DNA from: Flavobacteriaceae bacterium MAR_2010_188
GTDB lineage: Bacteria; Bacteroidota; Bacteroidia; Flavobacteriales; Flavobacteriaceae
Direction of reading: 5' to 3'
Length of the DNA: 64,000 nucleotides
Assembly: GCA_900104375.1 (NCBI GenBank)
Contig: LT629302.1
Location: 3,180,480-3,244,479, forward strand
The notes under the pieces were generated by a model. It did no database searches, had not been told where the DNA came from, and worked only from the letters and a program-made list of their open reading frames with translations. Position numbers and translations under genes: made by a program. Within the stretch, counting starts at the first letter, position 1, and every line of letters begins with the position of its first letter. Positions 45,397 through 55,914 of this stretch are shown here, one piece after another.

Positions 45397-45436
45397 AAAT
45401 CCCAGACCAAGGGCAGAACCTAGGTCTGGGATTTTT
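45397..45436. terminator. Bidirectional intrinsic terminator
   Basis: AAATCCCAGACC / GGTCTGGGATTT form a perfect 12-base stem around a 14-base loop, followed by a T-rich run. It sits between ssb and the convergent gene ending at 45442 and can serve both. Confidence 0.85.
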
Positions 45437-45441
45437 ATTTT

Positions 45442-47787
45442 CTAGCGCTGTACATCAACTTCTACAATTTCTGAAATAAACGCTCCATTGGCAGTTCCTT
45501 CAATACAGATTTGTAAACTTTCGTAATATTTATCGGCAAACTTAAACTTCACTGTTCCATCTTTGCCCAACTTCAGTTTTGGCTGCCAATCAATTACACC
45601 ATAATCCTTGAAAAAACGGGTCTGATAAAAGCTATATAAAGGAGCATAGAATTTTTTGTCTTCGCTAAAAGCCAGTGGGATATTTAATTCTAATGCCTTA
45701 CTATTACTGCTCTGGTTCATGTTTTTAGTTGGGTCTGTAAATATTTGGATGAGGCCACCTGGAGCATAGGTTACTTGGTTTCCGGCCTGTTTCTGTATAA
45801 TTACGTAATCTAAAATGGACATATTAAGTTGTGACAAAAATGAATTGTCGAACAACTGAACGCCATCTAGCAATATCACTGGACTTTGGTCACGAACGAT
45901 ACTTCTAGAAGGGTCGATTATCTGATATGCCCCATTCTCATTATTAACCAAATATCCTTTGGACCTTAAATAGCTGTCAAAATCATTAAAGCGGTAGCGG
46001 TTAGGATCATTAAAAACATCTACACTTCCTGTAGTAATCTGCTTTAATTTTTCAATATAATCTTGCTTTCTTTTGACGTTTAAAACAACCTCGTCTAATT
46101 GCTCATAGCCAGTCCAGGATGTTTCTAGAATGGGTTGATAAGTCGCATCCTTCAAAATATTTTCCTTTTTTCGGGGGAGCATTTTTATATAATTTTCAAA
46201 TTCTGGTATCCGTGAAGGTGAGAATTGAACATATAAGGCTGGCTTATTTGTGTTTCCTCTTTTGCTGATTTCAGAAACAAATAAGGACTCCTTTTCGTAA
46301 GGATAAAATCCCTTAGCAGAAAAACTTTTTGCATTTTCTTCAAGGTCAATTAAATTCATTCCGAAGCCGCTAGATATGGCATATGCGGGCGCCGGCTCAC
46401 CACTTATGTTTGCTTTTATTTTGATTCCATCTTCAAATTCGTGAATGTATTTCGGGGTGTTCTTAAATATAAAATCCCAATTGTAACTGCTCCAGCCTTG
46501 AGTGATAAGCAGATTATCTAATTGCCGTTTTTTCTGCAAATTGATATCAGTAAAATAATAAGCCGCATTTTCGAGATAGCCAGTTATGTAAGGTTGAAGG
46601 TATAAATAAGAAAAAATGTTGTGTGAAGGCAAATATGAAACAGTCTTTTTAGGAAGAACCGAAACGCTGAAATTCTGAAAATTTATTGAATCTTTAGTAT
46701 TGATTTTAAGTTCTATTTCTATACTATCTTCAATGGTTTTGGCGGTAGTCCTTTCGGACTTTAGAAGTTCGATTCCTTCATAATTAAAATAAAGACGCTC
46801 TAGGATTGGCCTGTTTTCTTCATCAAAAAGAGTGAATACATTAATTCCTGTAAATAAGTCTTCAACCTTAATAAATTTTGTGACCCTCTCGTTTTCATCA
46901 AAAGTTAGGTTGAAGGATTTTAACCATTTTCCATTGTGAAAGGTCAAGGTATATTGCTTGTTTTTAATTAAGTTGAAGGTTTCATCATTAGTTTTAAAAT
47001 CAAGCGCTGTTCTGCTCCGCAAATCTAAAACCGACATAGCGATGCCGGTTCTTTCGGCGGCTGCGATATTGAAGGTTAGAGTATTAGTATTGTAGACTAT
47101 TTTTGCTCGATATTTTTCTGATTCTTCTGGTATAAATAGGATACTGCCTATTCCGAATTGGTCCGTTTTAAAACTTCGCACCAAATTGCCTTTGCTATTG
47201 ATTATTTCACCTTTTATATTTGCAACACCTTGGCCCGTTTTATCTTTTATAATAATACCCACGGTATTCTGAACACCTTCTAATAAATGTCCGCCTTCTG
47301 GCAAAAATTGCGCGTCAAGACCTTTATCTAGCGTGGGATCTAAATCTAAGTTGGAGGTGAGCACTCTAAAATTTTGGATGTAATAATTTTGCTCAGCAAA
47401 GTTTTTCATATAATTGGTGTAGGCCTTAAACGTGTAATTGCCCGCGTCCAAAGTTTCATCTACAAAAAAACTTCCGCTACCAACACCATCCGTAATCAGG
47501 ATCAATTTTTCTTTTATTATACGTTCGTTTTCGTCGCTTATGGCGCAGTATACGTTTTTAGTATTTATAGTAAGACGTTTCTGATCTTTGTCGAATACAT
47601 ACACGGCAAAAGCCAAAGTTTCTCCATCGATATGGATGGACTTGTTAAGGTGGGCAAATGCAACTTCGCGGGGTAACTCCGTATACTCTAAGAATTTTTG
47701 AAAAACATTTGTAGAGTCAACCGAGTTTTGCCCAATTAGAAAAGCCGTGTGAAGCAAGAAAAATAATAGAAGCTTTAATTTATACAT
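45442..47787 (-). CDS. MG2-like and TonB-plug-like exported protein
   Basis: A 781-residue protein with a signal peptide (LLLFFLLHTAFLIGQ). Residues about 25-230 resemble macroglobulin-type beta domains (MG2-like: REVAFAHLNKSIHIDGETLAFAVYVFDK, GSGSFFVDETLDAGNYTFKAYTNYM). Residues about 560-690 resemble a TonB-receptor plug (RSIVRDQSPVILLDGVQLFD, then YVIIQKQAGNQVTYAPGGLIQIFTD), but there is no outer-membrane barrel after it. It is probably a periplasmic or surface protein. Its function is not known. Confidence 0.7.
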   Translation of the reverse strand: MYKLKLLLFFLLHTAFLIGQNSVDSTNVFQKFLEYTELPREVAFAHLNKSIHIDGETLAFAVYVFDKDQKRLTINTKNVYCAISDENERIIKEKLILITDGVGSGSFFVDETLDAGNYTFKAYTNYMKNFAEQNYYIQNFRVLTSNLDLDPTLDKGLDAQFLPEGGHLLEGVQNTVGIIIKDKTGQGVANIKGEIINSKGNLVRSFKTDQFGIGSILFIPEESEKYRAKIVYNTNTLTFNIAAAERTGIAMSVLDLRSRTALDFKTNDETFNLIKNKQYTLTFHNGKWLKSFNLTFDENERVTKFIKVEDLFTGINVFTLFDEENRPILERLYFNYEGIELLKSERTTAKTIEDSIEIELKINTKDSINFQNFSVSVLPKKTVSYLPSHNIFSYLYLQPYITGYLENAAYYFTDINLQKKRQLDNLLITQGWSSYNWDFIFKNTPKYIHEFEDGIKIKANISGEPAPAYAISSGFGMNLIDLEENAKSFSAKGFYPYEKESLFVSEISKRGNTNKPALYVQFSPSRIPEFENYIKMLPRKKENILKDATYQPILETSWTGYEQLDEVVLNVKRKQDYIEKLKQITTGSVDVFNDPNRYRFNDFDSYLRSKGYLVNNENGAYQIIDPSRSIVRDQSPVILLDGVQLFDNSFLSQLNMSILDYVIIQKQAGNQVTYAPGGLIQIFTDPTKNMNQSSNSKALELNIPLAFSEDKKFYAPLYSFYQTRFFKDYGVIDWQPKLKLGKDGTVKFKFADKYYESLQICIEGTANGAFISEIVEVDVQR

Positions 47788-48013
47788 TGGCGCAATGAAT
47801 ATCTAATTTAGAAATCAGAAATTATTTGAAGTTAGTAATCAGAAGAAAATTAGGAGCTTTCGACCTTGAAATTTATCCATTATTGCTCAAAAAAATTAAG
47901 CCATTCCTATTTATTTTCTGTTTAAACTACTAAATCCCTAATTATTTAATCAAGGACTTCACAACTGCTATAGCTTTATTACCTTTAAGGATTAATGTAT
48001 AAACCACACGACC

Positions 48014-50569
48014 TTGCAACCTAAAATAGCCAGATTTCAACAAAACGTTTTAGCGAAATACCAGATTTACAATAGTATTTTTATGACCCTGCCCTTCGAT
48101 ACCATTTCGAAAACGGGTGTATTGCTGCCATTGTTTCACGAAACCTGCAAAAAAGGATTTAACCAAGGCGATGATCCAACGACCATCGTTGAATTGTTCT
48201 TTAAAAAATATCAGGCCAGACGAGATTCTGAAAGTCAGCTCAATTTACTTTTTAGGTTCATCCAGTATATAGAAAGACAAGTTGTTCTTTTCGATGCAAT
48301 TGAAGATGCCGCCTTCCCGATAGTGAACCATATGGATGGTATAGGTACATTAAGATCGCTTAAGGAATCTGCCGTTTCTGACGATAAATTGGAAATACTT
48401 AGAAAATACCTGCGTGAATTTAAAGTACGGATTGTGCTTACCGCGCACCCAACCCAGTTCTATCCGGGAAGCGTTTTAGGAATTATTACGGATCTTACCC
48501 AAGCGATTAAGGACAATGATTTATTGCTGATCAATGACCTTCTGGCCCAATTAGGAAAAACACCATTTTTTCAACATACAAAGCCAACACCTTATGATGA
48601 GGCAGTGAGCCTCATTTGGTATTTAGAGAATGTGTTTTATAATTCCTTCGGAAAAATTTACGATTACATTCAACAAAACATTTTTAACGATAGCCCAGTT
48701 GGAAACGATATTATAAATATCGGTTTTTGGCCAGGTGGAGATAGAGATGGAAACCCGTTCGTAACACCGCAGATTACCTTAAAAGTTGCTCGCAGATTAA
48801 AGGACACCATCATGAAAAATTATTATCGTGATGTGAGGAAACTCAAGCGCCGATTGACTTTTAACGATGTTGAACCGAGAATCGCCAACCTTGAAACGAA
48901 GTTATATACTGGAGATATCGATATTGAATATTTTCAGACTGAACTTATAGAAATCAAGAATATTGTAATAGAGCAGCACCAATCGCTGTTTGTTAATGAG
49001 ATAAAAAGTTTGATCAACAAAACCTATCTCTTCGGAATGCATTTCGCAACACTAGATATTCGTCAAGATAGTCGCGCGCATGCGGCAGTTTTCAACAATA
49101 TGGTAGATACGGTTATTGCGACCGGTAGCGATATTTTCCCAGAGAACTATCATTCACTCAACGAGGACAAGCAGATTAAAATTCTTTCCCAAATTAAAGG
49201 AAGTGTAGATCTAGAAATCTTTAAGGATGCTGAGGTAATTAAAGCTTTGCAAACGATGAAGGCTATAAAAACTATTCAAGAAAGTAACGGTGAACTTGCG
49301 GCAAACAGATATATAATCAGTAACAACCAGACCACTTTAAACGTAATGCAATTATATGCGATGTTGAAGTTGGTAGCATTTCAAGATAAACTCACGGTAG
49401 ATATCGGACCATTGTTCGAGACCATTACCGATTTGGAAAATGCGCCCAAAGTGATGGAGCAGCTCTATACCAATCCTGATTATCGCGATCATTTAAGAGC
49501 GAGAGGGGACAAGCAAACCATTATGCTAGGATTCTCGGACGGAACAAAGGATGGGGGATACCTTATGGCCAACTGGGGAATTTATCAAGCGAAACAAAAA
49601 CTTACCAGAGTTTCTAGAAAACACGGAATCACCGTCATATTTTTTGATGGTAGAGGTGGGCCACCAGCGCGTGGCGGAGGTAAAACGCATCAATTTTATG
49701 CGTCGCTCGGCCCAACGATTGAAGATAAAGAAGTACAATTAACCATTCAAGGGCAGACAATCAGCTCTAATTTTGGTACTCCAGAATCATCCCAATACAA
49801 CCTAGAACAACTCATAAGTTCAGGTATTTTGAATCGCTTAAACGATTCAAATTTAAAAATGACTACGGAGAATAGTAAAGTGATGGATAAATTGGCGAAT
49901 ATTAGCTACAAAGCCTACGTTGACTTTAAGAATCACGCCATGTTTATTCCATATTTGGAAAGGATGAGTACCTTAAAATATTATGCAAAGACCAATATCG
50001 GTAGCCGTCCTTCTAAAAGAGGTAAGAGCGACGAACTTGTTTTTGCCGATTTACGTGCTATTCCGTTCGTTGGTTCTTGGAGCCAATTAAAACAAAACGT
50101 GCCAGGTTTCTATGGTGTTGGTACAGCGCTTAAATATTACGAAGATAAAGGTGATTTTAAAAAGGTTCAAAAACTTTATAAGACTTCCGAGTTCTTTAAG
50201 ACCTTGGTAGAAAACAGTATGATGTCACTTTCAAAATCATTTTTCGACTTGACTAAATACATGGCCGATGACCCAGAATTCGGAGATTTTTGGAAAATCA
50301 TTTATGAAGAATATGAAACTTCTAAACGCTTACTCCTTAAATTAACAGGTTATAAGGTTTTGATGGAGGAAGAACCAGCAGGTAAAGCGTCGATTGATGT
50401 GCGTGAATCTATCGTTCTTCCTTTGTTAACCATCCAACAATTTGCGTTGCGTAAAATTCAGCAGTTAGAAAAGGAAAACCCAAAAGATAAAGCGCAGATT
50501 GAAGTTTATGAGAAACTGGTCACACGTTCTCTATTCGGAAATATTAATGCCAGCAGGAATTCGGCTTAA
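48014..50569 (+). CDS. ppc: Phosphoenolpyruvate carboxylase
   Basis: An 851-residue cytosolic enzyme that carboxylates PEP to oxaloacetate. All key motifs are clear: VLTAHPTQFYPGS near 139-151 (catalytic His), GFWPGGDRDGNPFV near 239-252, MLGFSDGTKDGGYLMANW near 504-521, and FFDGRGGPPARGGGKTH near 543-559. The frame opens with TTG at 48014. An ATG at 47995 is one base out of frame; dropping one base from CCTTG would give MYKPHDLQPKIARF, while the first in-frame ATG (48083) would cut conserved residues. The true start is uncertain. Confidence 0.93.
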   Translation: MQPKIARFQQNVLAKYQIYNSIFMTLPFDTISKTGVLLPLFHETCKKGFNQGDDPTTIVELFFKKYQARRDSESQLNLLFRFIQYIERQVVLFDAIEDAAFPIVNHMDGIGTLRSLKESAVSDDKLEILRKYLREFKVRIVLTAHPTQFYPGSVLGIITDLTQAIKDNDLLLINDLLAQLGKTPFFQHTKPTPYDEAVSLIWYLENVFYNSFGKIYDYIQQNIFNDSPVGNDIINIGFWPGGDRDGNPFVTPQITLKVARRLKDTIMKNYYRDVRKLKRRLTFNDVEPRIANLETKLYTGDIDIEYFQTELIEIKNIVIEQHQSLFVNEIKSLINKTYLFGMHFATLDIRQDSRAHAAVFNNMVDTVIATGSDIFPENYHSLNEDKQIKILSQIKGSVDLEIFKDAEVIKALQTMKAIKTIQESNGELAANRYIISNNQTTLNVMQLYAMLKLVAFQDKLTVDIGPLFETITDLENAPKVMEQLYTNPDYRDHLRARGDKQTIMLGFSDGTKDGGYLMANWGIYQAKQKLTRVSRKHGITVIFFDGRGGPPARGGGKTHQFYASLGPTIEDKEVQLTIQGQTISSNFGTPESSQYNLEQLISSGILNRLNDSNLKMTTENSKVMDKLANISYKAYVDFKNHAMFIPYLERMSTLKYYAKTNIGSRPSKRGKSDELVFADLRAIPFVGSWSQLKQNVPGFYGVGTALKYYEDKGDFKKVQKLYKTSEFFKTLVENSMMSLSKSFFDLTKYMADDPEFGDFWKIIYEEYETSKRLLLKLTGYKVLMEEEPAGKASIDVRESIVLPLLTIQQFALRKIQQLEKENPKDKAQIEVYEKLVTRSLFGNINASRNSA

Positions 50570-50578
50570 ACAGCGGAA

Positions 50579-51469
50579 TTAGTAAGGAAAACGGTATAAC
50601 AATTCAACCTTAAAAAACAGGCTGCCTCTTAAATCTGGATTTAATTGGGTTCGGTCATTTCGTAATACAAAGTCGATAAAGTAAAAGTCGATTTTGTCTC
50701 TTACGTTATAAACGGCCAAGCTGTTAAATGCGTAACCCAGTTTTGCTTTTAGCCAAGTGTTGGGGTTCGGAGTTCGCAGACGAAAATATCCCCCAAACTC
50801 TAGTCTTCTTTGCTCAGCATAAACGTCATCTGCTTTATAATCGTAAACTCTAAAACTTCTATTTGTACCTGCATACTCAATACCAAGGCTAAAATATTTA
50901 AGTTGAAACCTGATATCTGCAGATAGCGGAAGGGTAATGTCGGCTTCAAAATCATTGTCGTCCGACATATAATACAAACCCACTGTGGGAGTCGTTAGAA
51001 GCCCGAAAGCTTCATAAGATCCGTAGACACCATATCTATAGTGCAAACGTCGGGACTGATGGTTTTTGATGATTACCGAACCTCCTAAATAAACATCCTT
51101 AAGAGAAATAACATCATAATCTGAAGCTAGTTTGGGGAGAAGTGTAAAAATCCCAGTGGTACGATCAGAAAGTTCTGCGGTATAGCTTAATACAAGTGTT
51201 GTACTATAAAGGTCCGCCGGCTCAGAATTTGGAAACATCTGGACTTTATAATAATAAAAATCACCTCCGACATGAAAGCCATCGGTAGCAAAGCGTTTGG
51301 TGCCAGTTAAAAAACTAGCGTCAATATAATTAACGGTGGTGGTAAAATCTGTATTCTCGAAATAGGATGAAAAGTTGTGGTTAAGACCTACTTTAAAAAC
51401 ATCGATATAGTCTTGAGAACTAGCGATTGTAGGGACAAAAAAGATTAGGGCCAGAAACTGTCTCAACAT
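50579..51469 (-). CDS. DUF6268-like outer-membrane beta-barrel protein
   Basis: A 296-residue protein with a signal peptide (MLRQFLALIFFVPTIASSQ). The mature part is made of alternating amphipathic strands, many with Tyr/Phe girdles (GGDFYYYKVQMF, LHYRYGVYGSY, FEADITLPLSADIRFQLKYF), ending in the aromatic C-terminus LLYRFPY expected for outer-membrane insertion. The layout matches DUF6268 barrels as I recall them. Transport or structural role unknown. Confidence 0.7.
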   Translation of the reverse strand: MLRQFLALIFFVPTIASSQDYIDVFKVGLNHNFSSYFENTDFTTTVNYIDASFLTGTKRFATDGFHVGGDFYYYKVQMFPNSEPADLYSTTLVLSYTAELSDRTTGIFTLLPKLASDYDVISLKDVYLGGSVIIKNHQSRRLHYRYGVYGSYEAFGLLTTPTVGLYYMSDDNDFEADITLPLSADIRFQLKYFSLGIEYAGTNRSFRVYDYKADDVYAEQRRLEFGGYFRLRTPNPNTWLKAKLGYAFNSLAVYNVRDKIDFYFIDFVLRNDRTQLNPDLRGSLFFKVELLYRFPY

Positions 51470-51631
51470 AAGTTTTGGCTTTGGTTGAGATAAATATATA
51501 ATTTATTTTGTGATATTGTTTTGATTTAACCGCTGTACAAATATTTTCTATGTAAAGTAGATAGGCTATTTAGAGAATGGAGCTTAAGAGTGAAACTAAT
51601 TATTTATAATATTTTGCATTGTAAATAATTC

Positions 51632-53728
51632 TTAACTGATATGCAGACCATTAGCAACAGATGAATCGTCTGGATTTACAAAAACAAGTTTCCCTTCTTC
51701 GTTTTCGGTCATTAAAATCATTCCCTCACTTTCAACACCTCTTAGCGTGCGTGGTGCAAGATTTACCAAGACCGTAACTTTTTTGCCAATGATTTCTTCA
51801 GCCAAAAAACTTTCGGCAATACCAGAAACAATCGTTCTGGTGTCGATGCCGGTGTCTACTTTCAATTTCAGCAGTTTTTTGGTTTTCGGCATTTTCTCCG
51901 CTTCAAGTATGGTGCCTACACGAATGTCCAATTTCGAAAAATCTTCGTAGGTAATCAATTCCTTTTGTGGTTCTACCTTGGTATCCATAGCCTCTTTTTC
52001 GTTGGTCTTTTTGCTTTCAATTAATTTATCAAGTTGAAGTTGAATTGTTTCATCTTCAATCTTAGAAAATAATAATTCTGAGGTTCCTTTTATATGTCCG
52101 GCTTCAATCAGGACAGATTTATTGGTAACGTCGTCCCAAGATAATCCACCATCTGATTCTTGCTTCATATTGAAAATCTTTTTAAGCTTGTCTGATGTAA
52201 ATGGGAAAAATGGTTCGCTAAGAACTGCAAGGGCCGCAGCGATTTGAAGAGCTACAAACATAATGGTCCTTACCCTTTCTTCATCTTGTTTTATGACTTT
52301 CCAAGGTTCTTCGTCGGCAAGATACTTGTTACCGAGCCTGGCCAAATTCATCAATTCTTGACTGGCTTCCCTAAAACGGTAACGCTCAATAGAGCTGCCA
52401 ATCACTGCAGGATACGCTTTTAAGGTTGCTAAGGTTTCCTCATCTACTTCAGAAAATTCGTTTGGCGAAGGTATTGTGCCTTCGTAATATTTATCGGTAA
52501 GCACAGCCACTCGGTTTATAAAATTCCCAAGTATTGCAACCAATTCATTGTTGTTCCTAGCCTGAAAATCCTTCCAAGTAAAGTCATTGTCCTTAGTTTC
52601 TGGAGCATTTGCGGTCAAGGCATAACGCAACACATCTTGTTGGCCTTCAAAATCCTCCAAATATTCGTGCAGCCAAACTGCCCAATTTTTAGAAGTTGAA
52701 AGTTTATTGTCTTCAAGATTTAAAAATTCATTTGCAGGAACATTATCGGGAAGAATATAACTTCCTTCTGCCTTTAACATAGCCGGAAAAATAATGCAAT
52801 GAAAGACGATATTGTCTTTTCCTATAAAATGAACCAGCTTGGTGTTTTTGTCCTTCCAATAAGGTTCCCAATCCTTGCCAACTCTCTCTGCCCATTCTTT
52901 GGTTGAGGAGATATAGCCAATCGGTGCATCGAACCAGACATATAGAACTTTCCCTTCTGCGTCCGGAAGCGGTACCGGGATACCCCAGTCTAAGTCGCGA
53001 GTTACGGCTCTAGGTCTTAGTCCGTCATCTATCCAGCTTTTTACTTGCCCATAGACATTTGTTTTCCAATCTTTTTTATGTCCTTTAAGGATCCACTCTC
53101 TTAAAAAATCTTCATATTGATCTAATGGTAGAAACCAGTGCTTGGTTTCCTTTAAAGTCGGTAAGTTACCAGTAATAGCTGATTTAGGATTAATAAGGTC
53201 GGTTGCATTATGACTAGTTCCGCAACTTTCGCACTGATCGCCGTAGCTATTTTCGTTTCCACATTTAGGACAAGTGCCAATTACAAATCGATCTGCCAAA
53301 AATTGATTCGCCTCTTCGTCGTATAATTGTTCAGTGGTTTCTTCGATGAATTTGTCATTTTTATATAATTCGGTAAAAAACTCCGAAGCGGTTTCATGAT
53401 GGATCTTCGAAGAAGTACGACTATAATTGTCGAATGAAATACCAAAATCCTCAAACGATTTTTTGATTATCGCATGGTATTTATCAACAACATCTTGCGG
53501 GCTAACCCCTTCCTTTTTTGCCTTTATGGTAATCGGTACGCCGTGCTCGTCACTCCCGCAAATAAATGCAACATCATTACCCTTTAAACGGAGATATCTG
53601 GCATAAATATCTGCCGGCACATAGACACCGGCCAGGTGACCAATATGTATTGGTCCGTTGGTGTAAGGTAGCGCTGCGGTTATAGTATATCTTTCCGGAA
53701 CAGTTATCGATTTTGTCTGCTTACTCAT
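51632..53728 (-). CDS. metG: Methionyl-tRNA synthetase with C-terminal tRNA-binding domain
   Basis: A 698-residue enzyme that charges tRNA-Met. PIHIGHLAG near 27-35 is the HIGH motif, and KLSTSKN near 337-343 is the family variant of KMSKS. Two zinc knuckles lie near 150-165 ([18 protein letters not shown]). An EMAP/Trbp111 tRNA-binding domain follows a linker from about residue 595 ([21 protein letters not shown]) to the end. I use the ATG at 53728 (MSKQTK) rather than the TTG three codons earlier. Confidence 0.96.
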   Translation of the reverse strand: MSKQTKSITVPERYTITAALPYTNGPIHIGHLAGVYVPADIYARYLRLKGNDVAFICGSDEHGVPITIKAKKEGVSPQDVVDKYHAIIKKSFEDFGISFDNYSRTSSKIHHETASEFFTELYKNDKFIEETTEQLYDEEANQFLADRFVIGTCPKCGNENSYGDQCESCGTSHNATDLINPKSAITGNLPTLKETKHWFLPLDQYEDFLREWILKGHKKDWKTNVYGQVKSWIDDGLRPRAVTRDLDWGIPVPLPDAEGKVLYVWFDAPIGYISSTKEWAERVGKDWEPYWKDKNTKLVHFIGKDNIVFHCIIFPAMLKAEGSYILPDNVPANEFLNLEDNKLSTSKNWAVWLHEYLEDFEGQQDVLRYALTANAPETKDNDFTWKDFQARNNNELVAILGNFINRVAVLTDKYYEGTIPSPNEFSEVDEETLATLKAYPAVIGSSIERYRFREASQELMNLARLGNKYLADEEPWKVIKQDEERVRTIMFVALQIAAALAVLSEPFFPFTSDKLKKIFNMKQESDGGLSWDDVTNKSVLIEAGHIKGTSELLFSKIEDETIQLQLDKLIESKKTNEKEAMDTKVEPQKELITYEDFSKLDIRVGTILEAEKMPKTKKLLKLKVDTGIDTRTIVSGIAESFLAEEIIGKKVTVLVNLAPRTLRGVESEGMILMTENEEGKLVFVNPDDSSVANGLHIS

Positions 53729-53848
53729 AAATTTCAAAAGATTTTAAAGGCTTTCAATCAAGCGTTTTTGCTTGTAAATGCAAGCTACAAAGGTACGCAA
53801 TTCAAGAGCGATACTGAAAAAAAATGTACTTTTACAAAAAGCGTTTCC

Positions 53849-54880
53849 ATGAAAATTATAAGAAGAGAAGGTTTCATATTTTTTATCCTGATTTCAATTT
53901 TCAGTCTATCTAATTTTGCCCAAAATATGCCTCAGGAAAAATCAAAATCTAGCATGAACGAGAAATTAGTCACCCCACCATATTTAAAAGCCGGAGATAC
54001 GGTTGCTATCGTTGCGCCATCAGGAGTCCTAAAAGATCGGGACGACTACATTGAGCGTTCAAAAAAACTTTTGAGTGATTGGGGTTTGGTAGCGGTAGTG
54101 GGCGACAATGTATTTAAATCTGACAATCATTTTGCTGGGACTGATGCCGAACGCTGTGAAGACCTTCAAAATGCGATGGACGACCCTAAAGTCAGTGCCA
54201 TTTGGTGCGCAAGAGGTGGTTATGGAACGGTAAGGATTCTTGATAAGTTGAATTATACAAAATTCAAGAAAAATCCAAAATGGATCATTGGTTACTCGGA
54301 TATCACTGCTTTGCATAATCAAATTCATATTAAAGGTTTTGAAAGTATACATGGAATGATGTGCACAAGTGTTGCCGAAGACATGGAAGATATTAAGGAA
54401 ACGGTAGAGTCTTTTAGGAAATCAATTTTTGGTGAAGAACTTTCTTATACGCTTAAAGGTTCTGAGGACAATAGAGTTGGTAAGGTTATAGCGCCTTTGG
54501 TCGGTGGCAATCTAACTATGTTGCACACGCAATTAGGTTCTACCACTAGTATAGACACCTCGGGTAAAATACTTTTTATTGAAGATATTGGAGAATACAA
54601 ATACCATATCGACAGAATGTTACAAAGTTTAAAGCGTGCTGGTTATTTTGATAATTGTAAGGGATTAATCGTTGGCGACATGTCCAAGCTCAGAAAAAAT
54701 TCTACGCTCTGGGGCAGTTCAGTCGAACAACTAATATTAGATGCGCTAAGTAAATACGACTTCCCAATCGCATTTAATATGCCTGCTGGACACGAAGATG
54801 ATAATCGAGCGATGATCCTTGGGAGGACGGTTGAGCTTAATGTTTCAAAGGACCAATCCACTTTACAATTTTCAAAGTAA
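53849..54880 (+). CDS. LD-carboxypeptidase, S66 family
   Basis: A 343-residue enzyme starting MKIIRREGFIFFILISIFSL with a signal peptide ending near ANFAQ-like residues, so it is exported. The catalytic triad of S66 muramoyl-tetrapeptide carboxypeptidases is visible: Ser in GYSDITALHNQ near 149, Glu in LFIEDIGEY near 244, and His in AGHEDDN near 314. The ARGGYG motif precedes them. It removes the terminal D-Ala from cell-wall tetrapeptides during recycling. The ATG at 53849 gives the only good leader. Confidence 0.88.
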   Translation: MKIIRREGFIFFILISIFSLSNFAQNMPQEKSKSSMNEKLVTPPYLKAGDTVAIVAPSGVLKDRDDYIERSKKLLSDWGLVAVVGDNVFKSDNHFAGTDAERCEDLQNAMDDPKVSAIWCARGGYGTVRILDKLNYTKFKKNPKWIIGYSDITALHNQIHIKGFESIHGMMCTSVAEDMEDIKETVESFRKSIFGEELSYTLKGSEDNRVGKVIAPLVGGNLTMLHTQLGSTTSIDTSGKILFIEDIGEYKYHIDRMLQSLKRAGYFDNCKGLIVGDMSKLRKNSTLWGSSVEQLILDALSKYDFPIAFNMPAGHEDDNRAMILGRTVELNVSKDQSTLQFSK

Positions 54881-54934
54881 ATAATTATAATAGGCATTAT
54901 GAAGTAGGTGAGATTCCTGCTTTTGCGTTAACTT

Positions 54935-55294
54935 ATGGCTCAACACACTGATTTAGGTAATAAAGGTGAAGAGCTAGCAGTGGACTTTCTTCTTAAACAA
55001 GGCTATTCTATTTTAGAAAGAAATTATAGATTCGACAAAGCCGAAATAGATATCATCGCACGTAAGGGTGAAATCTTAGCAATCATAGAAGTTAAAACAA
55101 GGTCAACTTCCGATTTTGGGAACCCACAGGATTTTGTTAAGCCTAAGCAGATACAAAGATTAGTGAAGGCAGTAAATGAGTATGTAGAGATGAAGGACTT
55201 AAACCTAGAAATTAGGTTCGATATTATTGCAATAGTTAAACAGAACCAAATATTCGAAATCGATCATATAGAAAATGCGTTCTATCACTTTTAA
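54935..55294 (+). CDS. yraN: YraN family (UPF0102) nuclease-like protein
   Basis: A 119-residue cytosolic protein with a PD-(D/E)xK-type core: GNKGEELAVDFLLKQGYSILERNYRF, then AEIDIIARKGEILAIIEVKTR with the D-x-ExK triad near 39-53, and the GNPQDFVKPKQIQRL helix. The fold is that of Holliday-junction resolvase-like nucleases, but the substrate is not known. Confidence 0.9.
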   Translation: MAQHTDLGNKGEELAVDFLLKQGYSILERNYRFDKAEIDIIARKGEILAIIEVKTRSTSDFGNPQDFVKPKQIQRLVKAVNEYVEMKDLNLEIRFDIIAIVKQNQIFEIDHIENAFYHF

Positions 55295-55335
55295 TTCTCA
55301 CGAAAGTGGGAATCTCAAGAATTAAAGCCAGATTT

Positions 55336-55914
55336 TTATTTGTAGAAATTCATTTCATCTAAATAGTGCCAAACGTGTTCGGGCAACATCGGTCTAACAT
55401 TTTTTCCGTCTTTTATTGACTTTCTTATAAAGGTGGAAGAAAGCTCCATAATCGGAGCGTTTACTTTATGGATTTTTCTATGGTTCTTAAAATCTTCAGG
55501 AATATCCCCTTCAGATAATCGTGGGTACACATAAATATCGTGATTCTCTAAGATGCGCTCGTAGTTCTTCCATTTATGAAAACTCTTCAAATTATCTTCA
55601 CCCATTATAAGCGAAAATTCTATTTCTGGATGCTTTTCGTATAAATAAGTAAGCGTATTTATGGTATAATTAGGTTGTGGAAGATTAAATTCTATAGTGC
55701 TAGGCTCTAATTTATCATAATCTTTTGTAGCGCGATACACCATCTCCAATCGTTGGTGATTATCTAGCATGCTATTCTTTTTCTTAAATGGGCTTTGAGG
55801 AGTTACCACAAACCAGACCTTGTCTAGGTCGCTAAATTCTACCAGATGGTTGGCAATGGTTAGATGACCTACGTGGATGGGATTAAAGGTTCCGAAGTAG
55901 AGCCCTACTTTCAT
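55336..55914 (-). CDS. nadD: Nicotinate-nucleotide adenylyltransferase
   Basis: A 192-residue cytosolic enzyme of NAD synthesis. GTFNPIHVGHLTIA at 8-21 is the nucleotidyltransferase HxGH motif, and the closing SSTFIRKSIKDG near 163-174 is the SxTxxR motif. ARG/LYS-rich VTPQSPFKKKN near 37-47 fits the family. It overlaps the gmk end by four bases, so the pair is likely co-translated. Confidence 0.94.
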   Translation of the reverse strand: MKVGLYFGTFNPIHVGHLTIANHLVEFSDLDKVWFVVTPQSPFKKKNSMLDNHQRLEMVYRATKDYDKLEPSTIEFNLPQPNYTINTLTYLYEKHPEIEFSLIMGEDNLKSFHKWKNYERILENHDIYVYPRLSEGDIPEDFKNHRKIHKVNAPIMELSSTFIRKSIKDGKNVRPMLPEHVWHYLDEMNFYK

